From contig NZ_JACJST010000025.1 in NCBI RefSeq assembly GCF_014698305.1, positions 1 through 64,000 of the forward strand: DNA of 64,000 nucleotides. The letters are read 5' to 3'. Below, in pieces: positions 43,601-51,775 of this stretch. The translations under genes and the position numbers were made by a program. A model generated the notes under the pieces. That model was not told where the DNA came from. It searched no databases and was given only the letters and a program-made list of their open reading frames with translations. The first letter of the stretch is position 1. Every line of letters starts with the position of its first letter. The DNA is from Anabaena lutea FACHB-196. Lineage in GTDB: Bacteria; Cyanobacteriota; Cyanobacteriia; Cyanobacteriales; Nostocaceae.

Positions 43601-46090
43601 TTTAATGCCAGCAATATCAGATTTAGAGTTATACTTTTTTGGTATGCAAATATCAGATGTTGGAAACAGCATTTTCGAGAATCGATACTTCCTTTACAAG
43701 AAAATGTCAGTTACGGTTTGGAAATTGGCGAAATAGAATATGTCGGCTACTGTTCGGCTAATCATGTATTTAAGTTAGTATTCGCTGGTCAGAATTTAAT
43801 AGATATATGCCAATCCATAGATCAGCATCTTGCTTTAATGATTAATCTCAAACAACAATGGAGTATTAGTAATCAAAAGATTTGGAAGCAGATGATATTT
43901 AATCTGATGGAAATCACTGATGATCAATATGAATTAAATGGTGATTTTGTCAATGAGGAATTATATTTATCATTTGTTGAGACTAAAAATTATAATTGTC
44001 TATTTGCATTTTATCTAGCTAAAACTATCCTATTTTATTTGTTTAGAGAAAATAAGCAGGCTGTTAATAGCGCTATTTTAGGCAAACAATATACAGCGGC
44101 TGTAAATGGACAAATTCTCGTCTGTGAACATAATTTCTACTATTCTTTGGCTCTTTTAGCTGCATATCCTCACCAAACAATCAATGAACAAGAACAATAT
44201 TTACAACAAGTTTTAGAGAATCAAAACCAAATGCAAATTTGGAATAATTATTCTCCCTGTAACTTCAAACATAAATATGATTTAGTGGAAGCTGAAAAAG
44301 CCAGAGTTTTAGGGAAAAATTGGGAAGCGGTAGAACTATATGAGCAAGCAGTTAGGGGGGCTAAGGAAACAGGATACATTCAAGAAGAAGCTCTAGCTAA
44401 TGAATTAGCTGCTCAATTTTTTATTAATTTGGATAAGGAAAAAATTGCTCAAGTATATTTAATAGATGCTTATTACTGTTACGTTAATTGGGGTGCTAAA
44501 GCGAAAGTTGAAGATTTAGAAAAATCCTATCCTCAATTACTAGATCCCATCCTTAAGCAGAAAGAAATTATACTTCACCAAAGTGAAGCACCTGCTTTTG
44601 TCAGCAAGATTATATCTGAGCCAAATAATACAGGCGCTTCTGCTATTTTGGATTTAGAAACTGTTACTAAAGCATCTCTGGTTATTTCTTCAGAAATTCA
44701 GATAGACAAATTATTGTATACGCTCTTGCAAGTCATTGTCGAAAATGTAGGAGCAAAAAAAGCTGCTTTGATCTTGCAACAAGGAGGAAATCTAATCCTG
44801 GTAGCACAATCTAGTGATGATCAGCAAATTGGATTACAATCTATCCCTATTAATAATAGCCAAAATATACCTTTAAGTATAGTTAATTATGTTTACAATA
44901 CGCGAGAATCTTTATTAATTAATAATGCTAGTGTTGAGGAGGATTTTATTGCTGATCCATATATTATTAAATCTCAACCCAAATCGATATTATGTAGTCC
45001 TATTATTAGTCATGGAAAAATTGCTGGAATTATTTATTTAGAAAATAATTTAATTACAGGTGCATTTACTCCGGAAAGATTAAAAATATTACAACTTCTA
45101 TCTTCTCAAGCAGCTATTTCCCTAGAAAATGCTCAATTATATAGTAAGTTAGAAGAAAATGTGGCTTACCGAACCCAGGAATTAAATGAAAAAAATCTTT
45201 TTCTAGAAAAAACATTACATGAATTAAAGTTGACACAATCCCAACTTATTCAAACAGAAAAAATGTCTAGTTTAGGGCAAATGGTTGCAGGTATTGCCCA
45301 TGAAATTAATAATCCTGTAAATTTTATTTATGCCAATATTGAACACGCGAGTAACTATATTCAGGCTTTAATAAACTTACTCAATCTCTACCAACAAGAA
45401 TATCCAACTCCTCCTAGTATTGTTCAGGAAAATAAAGTAGCTATTGACTTTGATTTTATCATTCAAGACTTGCCCAAAGTTCTAGATTCAATGAAAGTAG
45501 GAGCAGAACGGATTCGCAAGATTGTTCTTGGCTTACGTAATTTTTCCCGACTTGATGAATCCCAGATGAAGCCTGTAGATATTCATGAGGGTATTGAAAG
45601 TACATTAATGCTTTTACAGCCTCGTTTTAAGGATAAGTTAGGATATTCACAAAATATAGTGATTAAGGATTATGCTGAACTACCTTTAGTTACTTGTTAT
45701 CCTTCTCAACTAAATCAGGTGTTTATGAATATTCTTAGCAATGCTATTGATGCACTACATAAATATGAGCAGAATTTATCACCAGAAACAAGAAAAATTA
45801 ATTCTAGTCAAATTATTATTCATACCCAAGTCATTAACCAGGATTGGGTAAGAATTGCGATCAAAGATAATGCAATGGGAATGAGTTTGGAAGTTAAGCA
45901 ACGTATATTTGATCCTTTCTTCACGACAAAACCTGTTGGTGAAGGTACAGGTTTAGGATTGTCAATTAGTTATCAAATAGTGGTGGACAAGCATGGTGGT
46001 AAGATAGAGTGCATATCTGAACCTGAAAAAGGAACAGAATTTTTAATTGAAATTCCTATCAATTTGAGTCAAAAAGCCAAGACAAGTTGA
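40667..46090 (+). CDS. Hybrid Ser/Thr kinase - AAA ATPase - GAF - histidine kinase (HstK-like)
   Basis: The 1807-residue protein joins two kinase types. Residues about 9-275 are a Ser/Thr kinase domain (VVIKTL lysine, HKDIKPKNIIIN loop, LIDFSIS in place of DFG, GTFAYMSPEQTGRMNR). Residues about 300-600 form an AAA/NTPase domain with P-loop GFSGIGKTA near 337 and Walker B LVIFLDDLQWAD. A long helical TPR-like region follows, then a GAF domain (about 1325-1490) and a histidine kinase: H-box MVAGIAHEINNPVNF with the phospho-histidine near 1545, N-box MNILSNAIDAL and G-box GEGTGLGLSIS. The layout matches the HstK family of Nostocales and other filamentous cyanobacteria. It is cytosolic; the signal is unknown. 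No response regulator gene is adjacent. Confidence 0.9.
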   Translation: MSKSHIPAITIPGYRITEVIHVSSRTTVYRGEQEKTQTPVVIKTLNAQYPQLRELISLKNQFAIAQKIDNPNIIKCYGLEPYGNSYALILEDIGGISLNQYANSQPLSLELFLTIAIPITKALEFLYQQNIIHKDIKPKNIIINPENKQIKLIDFSISCLLPKENAEIKSPNVLEGTFAYMSPEQTGRMNRAIDYRTDFYSLGVTFYQLLTAKLPFDSKNPLELLHCHLAKEPNSPKEINPHIPDIVADIITKLMAKMPEDRYQTAKGIRHDLEICQQMLLKHGEISNFKLAAGDTSERFLISEKIYGKDNEITNLLNAFERVSHGNKELMLVAGFSGIGKTAVINEVHKPIIHKQGYFISGKYDQFQHNIPFSALLQSLDSLLNQLLTESTDNLQKWKDKILLALGEQGKVIIDVIPKLENIIGKQPNVPELIGTASQNRFNLLFSKFIQVFAAKEHPLVIFLDDLQWADAASLKLIQLLMNETDVQYLLLIGAYRDNEVNPGHPLGLTLDDIRQTQAIVNQITLKPLDESHINLLITDTLGCSKEEATPLTELLLTKTQGNPFFSNQLLKSLYEDGLISFNYHLGYWQCDINEAKALHQYDDVLQFLAIQLQKLSNHAQDILKIAACIGNQFDLHTLSIVCEKSHTETAADLWPALQEGLILPQNQVYKFFTDNIAVSTADLEINNSEEIIVKYKFLHDRVQQAAYYLIPETDKQATHLKIGNLILQNTNAVELEENIFTIVNQLNLGIDLITTESEKYELARLNIIAARKAKSATAYDAAVRYLNVGLGLLAKDSWQHEYQLTLNLYVEAVEAEYLNVNFEQSSTYVEIVKQNATNILDKVQVYEAQIQMYMAQVQMQLAIDTGLNILDILGVSLEQAPPQIVNIEDLINLPIMTAPDKLAVMRILMSVSAAAYFVNPELLLPIIFTMIHLSVEYGNSSTSAYGYVVYGFLLCGAFSEIDTGYRYGELALNLSDKFNASNIRFRVILFWYANIRCWKQHFRESILPLQENVSYGLEIGEIEYVGYCSANHVFKLVFAGQNLIDICQSIDQHLALMINLKQQWSISNQKIWKQMIFNLMEITDDQYELNGDFVNEELYLSFVETKNYNCLFAFYLAKTILFYLFRENKQAVNSAILGKQYTAAVNGQILVCEHNFYYSLALLAAYPHQTINEQEQYLQQVLENQNQMQIWNNYSPCNFKHKYDLVEAEKARVLGKNWEAVELYEQAVRGAKETGYIQEEALANELAAQFFINLDKEKIAQVYLIDAYYCYVNWGAKAKVEDLEKSYPQLLDPILKQKEIILHQSEAPAFVSKIISEPNNTGASAILDLETVTKASLVISSEIQIDKLLYTLLQVIVENVGAKKAALILQQGGNLILVAQSSDDQQIGLQSIPINNSQNIPLSIVNYVYNTRESLLINNASVEEDFIADPYIIKSQPKSILCSPIISHGKIAGIIYLENNLITGAFTPERLKILQLLSSQAAISLENAQLYSKLEENVAYRTQELNEKNLFLEKTLHELKLTQSQLIQTEKMSSLGQMVAGIAHEINNPVNFIYANIEHASNYIQALINLLNLYQQEYPTPPSIVQENKVAIDFDFIIQDLPKVLDSMKVGAERIRKIVLGLRNFSRLDESQMKPVDIHEGIESTLMLLQPRFKDKLGYSQNIVIKDYAELPLVTCYPSQLNQVFMNILSNAIDALHKYEQNLSPETRKINSSQIIIHTQVINQDWVRIAIKDNAMGMSLEVKQRIFDPFFTTKPVGEGTGLGLSISYQIVVDKHGGKIECISEPEKGTEFLIEIPINLSQKAKTS

Positions 46091-46136
46091 GATGGCAGGT
46101 GTAGGATAGAGATCCAGCATCAATCCGTGATTTTTT

Positions 46137-47207
46137 ATGTCTGCTACACCGTTTGTATCTCCAGTAGATTCACCCAATTCCGAAAAATCTGAACTTATTC
46201 CCCCCCTTATCGGTGCTTCGGTAGCGGAGTTGACTGCTTGGGTGCAGCAACAGGGACAGCCTGGTTATCGGGGAAAGCAATTGCATGATTGGATTTATAA
46301 TAAGGGAGTGCGATCGCTTGCTGATATTTCTGTCTTCCCAAAAAATTGGCGTACACAAGTTGCAGATGTCCCCATTGGCCGCTCAACTCTACATTACCGT
46401 TCTGTTGCCCCGGATGATACGGTAAAATATTTACTCAAGCTTGCAGATGGGGAAATTGTGGAAACTGTGGGTATCCCCAGCGAGAAGCGGTTAACGGTAT
46501 GCGTTTCAACTCAAGTCGGTTGTCCGATGGCTTGTGATTTCTGCGCTACTGGTAAAGGTGGTTATAAGCGTAATCTTAGCTGTGCAGAAATTGTTGATCA
46601 AGTTTTGACTGTGCAAGAAGATTTTCAAGAACGGGTAAGTAATGTGGTGTTTATGGGGATGGGTGAACCGTTGCTGAATACGGAAAATGTCATCTCTGCG
46701 CTCAAATCTATTAATCAAGATGTGGGAATAGGTGCGCGATCGCTGACTGTTTCTACTGTAGGCATCCGCGATCGCATTCGTCAACTAGCTGAACACCGAT
46801 TACAAGTTACTCTCGCTGTCAGTCTCCACGCACCAAACCAAGCATTACGTGAACAACTCATCCCCAGTGCTAAACCCTACCCCATAGAAGATTTACTAGA
46901 TGAATGTCGAGAATATGTAGAAATCACTGGACGCAGAGTTACCTTTGAATACATCCTCTTAGCTGGGGTGAACGATTTACCAGAACAGGCTTTAGAACTA
47001 TCAAAACGTCTGCGAGGTTTTCAAAGTCATGTAAATTTGATTCCCTACAATCCCATTGAAGAAGTAGATTACAAAAGACCAAACCGCGATCGCATTCAAG
47101 CCTTTGTTAACGTTCTCCAACAACAAAATACTGCGGTTAGTGTCCGTTATTCTCGCGGTTTAGAAGCTGATGCAGCTTGTGGACAATTAAGAACTACTAA
47201 AAGGTAA
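46137..47207 (+). CDS. rlmN: 23S rRNA (adenine-C2)-methyltransferase
   Basis: The 356-residue radical SAM enzyme methylates C2 of A2503 in 23S rRNA and A37 of some tRNAs. It carries the iron-sulfur motif [11 protein letters not shown] near residue 130, [12 protein letters not shown], and the two catalytic cysteines expected near the cluster loop and the C-terminus ([10 protein letters not shown]). The stop codon TAA lies inside the first unit of a GTAATTC heptamer array. It follows the giant kinase gene by 46 bp on the same strand. Confidence 0.93.
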   Translation: MSATPFVSPVDSPNSEKSELIPPLIGASVAELTAWVQQQGQPGYRGKQLHDWIYNKGVRSLADISVFPKNWRTQVADVPIGRSTLHYRSVAPDDTVKYLLKLADGEIVETVGIPSEKRLTVCVSTQVGCPMACDFCATGKGGYKRNLSCAEIVDQVLTVQEDFQERVSNVVFMGMGEPLLNTENVISALKSINQDVGIGARSLTVSTVGIRDRIRQLAEHRLQVTLAVSLHAPNQALREQLIPSAKPYPIEDLLDECREYVEITGRRVTFEYILLAGVNDLPEQALELSKRLRGFQSHVNLIPYNPIEEVDYKRPNRDRIQAFVNVLQQQNTAVSVRYSRGLEADAACGQLRTTKR

Positions 47208-47280
47208 TTCGTAATTCGTAATTCGTAATTCGTAATTCGTAATATTTCCTTCGGTCCCGCTAGGGATACGTAATTCGTAA
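47204..47280. repeat. GTAATTC heptamer array at the end of rlmN
   Basis: Five tandem GTAATTC units (47204-47238) begin within the last codons of rlmN and supply its stop codon. They are followed by a CGGTCCCGCTAGGGATACG dispersed unit and two more heptamers. Confidence 0.85.
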
Positions 47281-47302
47281 TTACAAATTATTCATCAGTC
47301 TC

Positions 47303-47482
47303 CTATCTTTTGGCATAAATGCCTGGGGCATAAGCCTCAATTACTTTACCAGTCCGAGTGCAGGTGATCATCAAATAATCACAGCTTGGGCATTGTGTTC
47401 TTGTAACTTGACTCTCAGCAATGTAGTGACGTTCAGCTGCACTGCCGCAATTTGGGCAGTGAATTTTTTGTGATACTTGCAT
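47303..47482 (-). CDS. Small zinc-ribbon protein (59 aa)
   Basis: On the minus strand the ATG at 47482 opens a 59-residue frame, MQVSQKIHCPNCGSAAERHY then CPSCDYLMITC, with two CPxC pairs 22 residues apart that should bind one zinc. The C-terminal part is GKVIEAYAPGIYAKR. A CAGGGG stretch lies 8-13 bp upstream. It resembles small cyanobacterial proteins annotated as replication-restart-helicase-like by similarity to the PriA zinc finger, but there is no helicase domain. Function unknown. Confidence 0.7.
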   Translation of the reverse strand: MQVSQKIHCPNCGSAAERHYIAESQVTRTQCPSCDYLMITCTRTGKVIEAYAPGIYAKR

Positions 47483-48089
47483 TTTAAAACCCCTGGATTT
47501 AATAAAACTTTAGAAAATTTGAAAAAAAAAGAATCTTTCGTCACTCAATATTTCAGCCGTAATATCGGCTAATTCTTTTTAAGAAACTTTAACAGTGAAA
47601 AAAATTGATATTTACATTTACTATCATAAATTTTATAGTTTTTGTCATCACACTTCAGATATATAAATTTACTTGAATGTAACTTTCTCTTAGTTTTAGG
47701 GTGATCCCTATTACTTTAGCCTTGAGATAGTCTTGTTTTTGCTCTTGGAAAAATTAGTTGTTTTTGTATTCAAGCGCTACCAGATAGGAAAAACTGTAGC
47801 CCAAGTTACAAAACGTGTTTTTTTATATTTAATTAATATTTGGTAGACGACCAATCCCCGAATTCTTAAAGATGTGAGAAATTTTATACCGGATGAAAAT
47901 AATCATAAATATCTTGTGCTAAACTTGTCCCAATTCCCGAAACTTAAGCAAGTTGTGCCGGTGTCGCTTGACGGATATAATCAACAGAACGAAAATGGAA
48001 TAAAAGCAACTTTTGACGATGTTGTCCTAAATTTTGCTATAATATTGAACCTCTTGATTTGGTATCAAATAGTATTTGACTAATTTTTT
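47483..48089. other. AT-rich intergenic region with a uvrC fragment
   Basis: This 607-bp stretch lies between the zinc-ribbon gene and the methyltransferase. Its right part (47891-48032) is a duplicate of the 3' end of uvrC. The left part is AT-rich with no gene. A 69-codon ORF (47874-48083) on the plus strand is the antisense reading of the uvrC fragment and is not a gene. Confidence 0.65.
47891..48032. repeat. 142-bp duplicate of the uvrC 3' end
   Basis: This sequence matches 49792-49933 in the same orientation with about ten mismatches over the first 130 bp. On the minus strand it encodes the last about 47 residues of a UvrC protein ending DYFHPV and a stop. Together with the uvrC copy it flanks the methyltransferase/endonuclease genes as a direct repeat. 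Confidence 0.88.
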
Positions 48090-49139
48090 ATGGGTAAATT
48101 TAGGCTCAAATTTGCTGACCTCTTCGCAGGTATTGGAGGTTTTAGATTAGGCTTTGAAAAAGCCGGGTATGACTGCGTATATTCATGTGAAATTAATGAA
48201 GCTTGCCAAAAAGTTTATTTTAATAATTTTGGAGAAATTCCCGAAGACGATATCAGAAAAATTAATTTTAAAAACCTACCCTATTTCGATGTTTTAACGG
48301 CTGGTTTTCCTTGTCAGCCTTTTAGTATCTGTGGTAGAAAAAAAGGCTTTCATGATACTAGGGGAACTTTATTTTTTCATATGTGTGAAATCATTGAATA
48401 TATAAAACCTCCTGTAGTTATCCTGGAAAATGTTAAGCATATATTACATCATGATCAAGGTAAAACATTAGAAGTAATATTATATTCTTTGGAAGATATA
48501 GGTTATATAGTTAATTACGAGATACTTAACTCTAAGGATTTTGGTTTACCACAAAATAGAGAAAGAGTAGTCTTTGTTGCCACAAAAGACAAAAAATTTG
48601 ATTTTGGGCTTCTCAATAAAACTCATCCGTTTCCCAAGCTAAGAGAATTTTTGTGTAGTTCTGGAGAATTTGAATATTTAAACCCTCAAGAATACACAAT
48701 GATAGATAATCCAAAAGAACAACCATCTGGTTTAATTTTTGTAGGATATCGTAATAAAAGTATCTGGAAAACAGGTGTGAGGCCAAACACAGAACATTTA
48801 TCAAGGGTTCATCATCAGCCTAATAGAATATATTCTATAGAAGGGGTTCATCCAACAATACCTTCTCAAGAAACTTCAGGTAGATTTTTTATTTATATCC
48901 CAGAAGAAAATGCAGTTCGTAAATTAACGCTGCGAGAGTGTTATGGAATTATGGGTTTTCCTGATAATTTCAAAACTCACAATAATTTAGCAGAATGTTA
49001 TAAACAAATAGGTAATTCTGTATCTATACCAGTTATGTATGAACTTGCTAATCAAATCAAAGAACAAGTTTTTACTGATAGTAAGATGCAACCTGAAATA
49101 ATCAATTTCAAGGCTGAATATCACCTTAAATCACAATAG
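48090..49139 (+). CDS. C5 cytosine-specific DNA methyltransferase
   Basis: The 349-residue enzyme has the ordered motifs of a type II C5 methyltransferase: I (FADLFAGIGGFRLGFEKAG), IV with the catalytic cysteine (AGFPCQPFS), VI (VILENV), VIII (QNRERV) and X (GNSVSIPV). The variable target region between VIII and IX (about residues 190-270) cannot be read for its recognition site. It is AT-rich and has no HIP1 site. It overlaps or abuts the endonuclease-like gene downstream, so the two form a restriction-modification unit. Confidence 0.93.
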   Translation: MGKFRLKFADLFAGIGGFRLGFEKAGYDCVYSCEINEACQKVYFNNFGEIPEDDIRKINFKNLPYFDVLTAGFPCQPFSICGRKKGFHDTRGTLFFHMCEIIEYIKPPVVILENVKHILHHDQGKTLEVILYSLEDIGYIVNYEILNSKDFGLPQNRERVVFVATKDKKFDFGLLNKTHPFPKLREFLCSSGEFEYLNPQEYTMIDNPKEQPSGLIFVGYRNKSIWKTGVRPNTEHLSRVHHQPNRIYSIEGVHPTIPSQETSGRFFIYIPEENAVRKLTLRECYGIMGFPDNFKTHNNLAECYKQIGNSVSIPVMYELANQIKEQVFTDSKMQPEIINFKAEYHLKSQ

Positions 49140-49762
49140 AAATAATTAAATTAACTAATCCTGAAAACTTAGATATAAAAAGTTTAATCAATGCTTTAGA
49201 AGAGCATTTTAATTATAAATATGAAACTAAGGGTGGCTCAAAATTACCTGTTATTGCTTTTTATGCTATTTATCAAATTTTAGTGAGAGAAATTTCTAGG
49301 TATAATTCCTGCACACTAGGAAGATTAGGTAGTCATACAGCTTCAGACAGAACTTCTAAAACTGCTGGAGATATTGAAATCTTTAATAAAAATAATCATC
49401 TTGTTGAAGCTGTAGAAATAAAACATGGACAAGAAATAACTCTGCAAATTGTTTATCGCGCTAAAGATAAAATTCTGAAATATAATCCTGGCAGATATTA
49501 TATTTTTGCATCAAAAGACGTTAAACAATCCGAAGCTGCACAACAGCTTAATGCAGTTATTAAAGAAATGGCATCAGAACATGGATGTCAAGTAATTGTT
49601 AATGGAATTATCCCCACGATTAAATATTATTTAAGGTTAATCATGTCTATCACTGATTTTATTGAGCTTTATTCTAAATTAATTGAATCAGATACTGAAA
49701 TTCAAAAAATTCACAAAGAAAAATGGAATGAAATTTTAGGTAGATTAATGATTGATGATTAA
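49136..49762 (+). CDS. Probable type II restriction endonuclease with a non-canonical start
   Basis: The frame is open from 49130 and reads IEIIKLTNPENLDIKSLINA and so on, with no ATG, GTG or TTG until a GTG at 49283. I place the start at the ATA at 49136, which overlaps the methyltransferase stop as ATAG; this is a guess. The domain core is AGDIEIF then EAVEIKHGQ, a PD-(D/E)XK nuclease pattern (D, then E-x-K). A GTG start at 49283 would remove 49 residues, which are coding-like in composition. The position after a DNA methyltransferase supports a restriction enzyme. Cleavage site unknown. Confidence 0.65.
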   Translation: MEIIKLTNPENLDIKSLINALEEHFNYKYETKGGSKLPVIAFYAIYQILVREISRYNSCTLGRLGSHTASDRTSKTAGDIEIFNKNNHLVEAVEIKHGQEITLQIVYRAKDKILKYNPGRYYIFASKDVKQSEAAQQLNAVIKEMASEHGCQVIVNGIIPTIKYYLRLIMSITDFIELYSKLIESDTEIQKIHKEKWNEILGRLMIDD

Positions 49763-49784
49763 AGTAGAAATAAAGTTAAATTCC

Positions 49785-51662
49785 TTAACTTGGATGAAAA
49801 TAATCATAAATATCTTGTGCTAAACGCGTTCCAATTCCCGAAACTTCAGCGAGTTGTGCAGGTGTCGCTTGACGGATATAATCAACAGAACGAAAATGGG
49901 CTAAAAGCAACTTTTGACGATGATTTCCTAAACCGGGAATTTCATCTAAACGCGATCGCTTTAATTTATCACTTCTTTGCTGACGATGGAAACTCACAGC
50001 AAACCTATGTGCTTCATCTCGCAAGCGTCGCAGCAACTGTACTCCCGGTTGTTCTGCTTCTGTTTTTAAAGGTTGAGATGAGTCTGGTAAAAAGATTTCT
50101 TCTCGTTTTTTTGCTAAACTCACAACGCGCAAATCTGACAATAAATCCATTTCTTGCAAAATACCAACCACCGCAGATAACTGACCTTTACCACCATCAA
50201 TCATAATTAAATCAGGCCAGTCAGAATTACCCACTCGTGATAATTGGGGATTTTCAAGATATTTACGAAAACGCCTATTAATAACTTCCGCTAAACTAGC
50301 AAAATCATCTGAATGTCCGATAGTAATATCGGGATTTTTAATTTTGTAATGACGGTAATATTGTTTAGCAGGTAAACCATCAATAAACACAACTTGAGAA
50401 GCTACCGCATTAGAACCTTGAATATGAGAAATATCATAACCTTCGATGCGATGGGGTAAATCTGGTAAATCAAGAATAGCAGCTAAATCTTCTAGAGATT
50501 GTTGATTAACTGCACCCAATTTTTGGCTTCTCTGTAATTCATATTGGGCGTTTCTTTCCACCATCTCTATTAATTCTGCCTTCGTTTGTCGCAAAGGAGC
50601 TAAAATTGTCACTTTTCTACCTTTGCGTTCAGTCAAAACATCTGCCAATATTTCCCCATCTGGTAAATCATGTTGTACCAAAATTTCACTAGGAATTTCT
50701 ACATTTTCCGCAGTTTGGTAATGTTCTTCTAAAACTCGTTGTAAAATAGCTCCAGGTTCAGGATGAGCATCAGCCATAAATGCTAAACGTCCCACTAACT
50801 GACCTGCACGAATTTGGAATAATTGAATATGGGCGTGTTGGTCATCTGTAGCTAAAGCAATGGCATCCCGTGATACAGTATCATCAGGTAAGGATACTTT
50901 TTGCTGTGCATTCAGAGATTTTAAACCAGTAATTTGATCACGAATTCGCGCTGCTGTTTCAAAATTCAATTCTTCCGCAGCAGTTTCCATTTGTGCTGTC
51001 AAAATATCAATTAGTTCCTGAGTTCTTCCTTGAAATACCATTGCTACCTTTTGGACAATTTTTCCATATTCTTCTGAAGAAACTAATTTTTGACAGACAC
51101 CAGGACAGCGACCAATATCATAATTTAAACAAGGACGGTCTTTAAATAGAGGTTGGGGTCTTTGTCTGAGGGGAAAAATGCGTTTACATAAATGAACAAC
51201 TTCCCGTAATAAACCAGAATCTGTATAAGGCCCGTAATATTTATCTTTGGCTTTTCCTAATTGACGTTTGCGGGTAATGAAAATACGCGGATAGTCTTCT
51301 GACCAAGTGATGCAGAGATAAGGGTATTTTTTATCATCCTTGAGTAGGACGTTAAAGTATGGCTGATGCTGTTTAATTAAATTGGCTTCTAGCGCTAAAG
51401 CTTCTACTTCGGTGTCGGTGACAATAAATTCAATCTCTGTCACCAGCTTCACCATTGTGTTGATGCGTTCCGTCTTGTTGGTGGAGTCACGGAAATAGGA
51501 ACGGACACGCGATCGCAATTTTCGAGATTTACCTATATAGATTATGCGATCGCTCCCATCTCGCATCAAATAAACCCCCGGTTCAGCGGGAATTTCTCCA
51601 AGACGGTTTTCCAGCCTTTCGGGATTTTTAACTAGTGGTAGAGTTTGAGCAGATAAAGTCAC
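49785..51662 (-). CDS. uvrC: Excinuclease ABC subunit C
   Basis: The 625-residue protein makes the dual incisions in nucleotide excision repair. Its N-terminal GIY-YIG domain ([20 protein letters not shown]), the four-cysteine-like [15 protein letters not shown] segment, the UVR domain, the RNase H-like C-terminal nuclease ([28 protein letters not shown]) and tandem helix-hairpin-helix ([28 protein letters not shown]) are present. The last 47 codons are duplicated at 47891-48032, so the current 3' end may derive from the incoming module or be the original. Confidence 0.93.
   Translation of the reverse strand: MTLSAQTLPLVKNPERLENRLGEIPAEPGVYLMRDGSDRIIYIGKSRKLRSRVRSYFRDSTNKTERINTMVKLVTEIEFIVTDTEVEALALEANLIKQHQPYFNVLLKDDKKYPYLCITWSEDYPRIFITRKRQLGKAKDKYYGPYTDSGLLREVVHLCKRIFPLRQRPQPLFKDRPCLNYDIGRCPGVCQKLVSSEEYGKIVQKVAMVFQGRTQELIDILTAQMETAAEELNFETAARIRDQITGLKSLNAQQKVSLPDDTVSRDAIALATDDQHAHIQLFQIRAGQLVGRLAFMADAHPEPGAILQRVLEEHYQTAENVEIPSEILVQHDLPDGEILADVLTERKGRKVTILAPLRQTKAELIEMVERNAQYELQRSQKLGAVNQQSLEDLAAILDLPDLPHRIEGYDISHIQGSNAVASQVVFIDGLPAKQYYRHYKIKNPDITIGHSDDFASLAEVINRRFRKYLENPQLSRVGNSDWPDLIMIDGGKGQLSAVVGILQEMDLLSDLRVVSLAKKREEIFLPDSSQPLKTEAEQPGVQLLRRLRDEAHRFAVSFHRQQRSDKLKRSRLDEIPGLGNHRQKLLLAHFRSVDYIRQATPAQLAEVSGIGTRLAQDIYDYFHPS
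49792..49933. repeat. 142-bp repeat, copy within uvrC
   Basis: This is the right-hand copy of the direct repeat that flanks the restriction-modification genes; it forms the functional 3' end of uvrC. Confidence 0.88.
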
Positions 51663-51726
51663 GGTTAAAGTTAGGTAATTTTACAAATATACCCTTCTCC
51701 ATTTTAATGAAAATTCTGTTGAAGAT

Positions 51727-51749
51727 AAAAAAAAGGAGCTAATCGCTCC
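51727..51749 (-). terminator. Rho-independent terminator of the PEP-CTERM gene
   Basis: On the minus strand GGAGCGATTAGCTCC is followed by eight T residues. It lies 27-49 bp beyond the stop codon of the PEP-CTERM gene and before uvrC. Confidence 0.85.
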
Positions 51750-51775
51750 CTCTCTGGATTAATAAAATCTCCATC

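Noticed and set aside
47874-48083. 69-codon ORF similar to a 138-codon ORF at 49790
   Set aside because: Both are antisense readings of the uvrC 3' end and its duplicate; the similarity reflects the DNA repeat, not a gene family.
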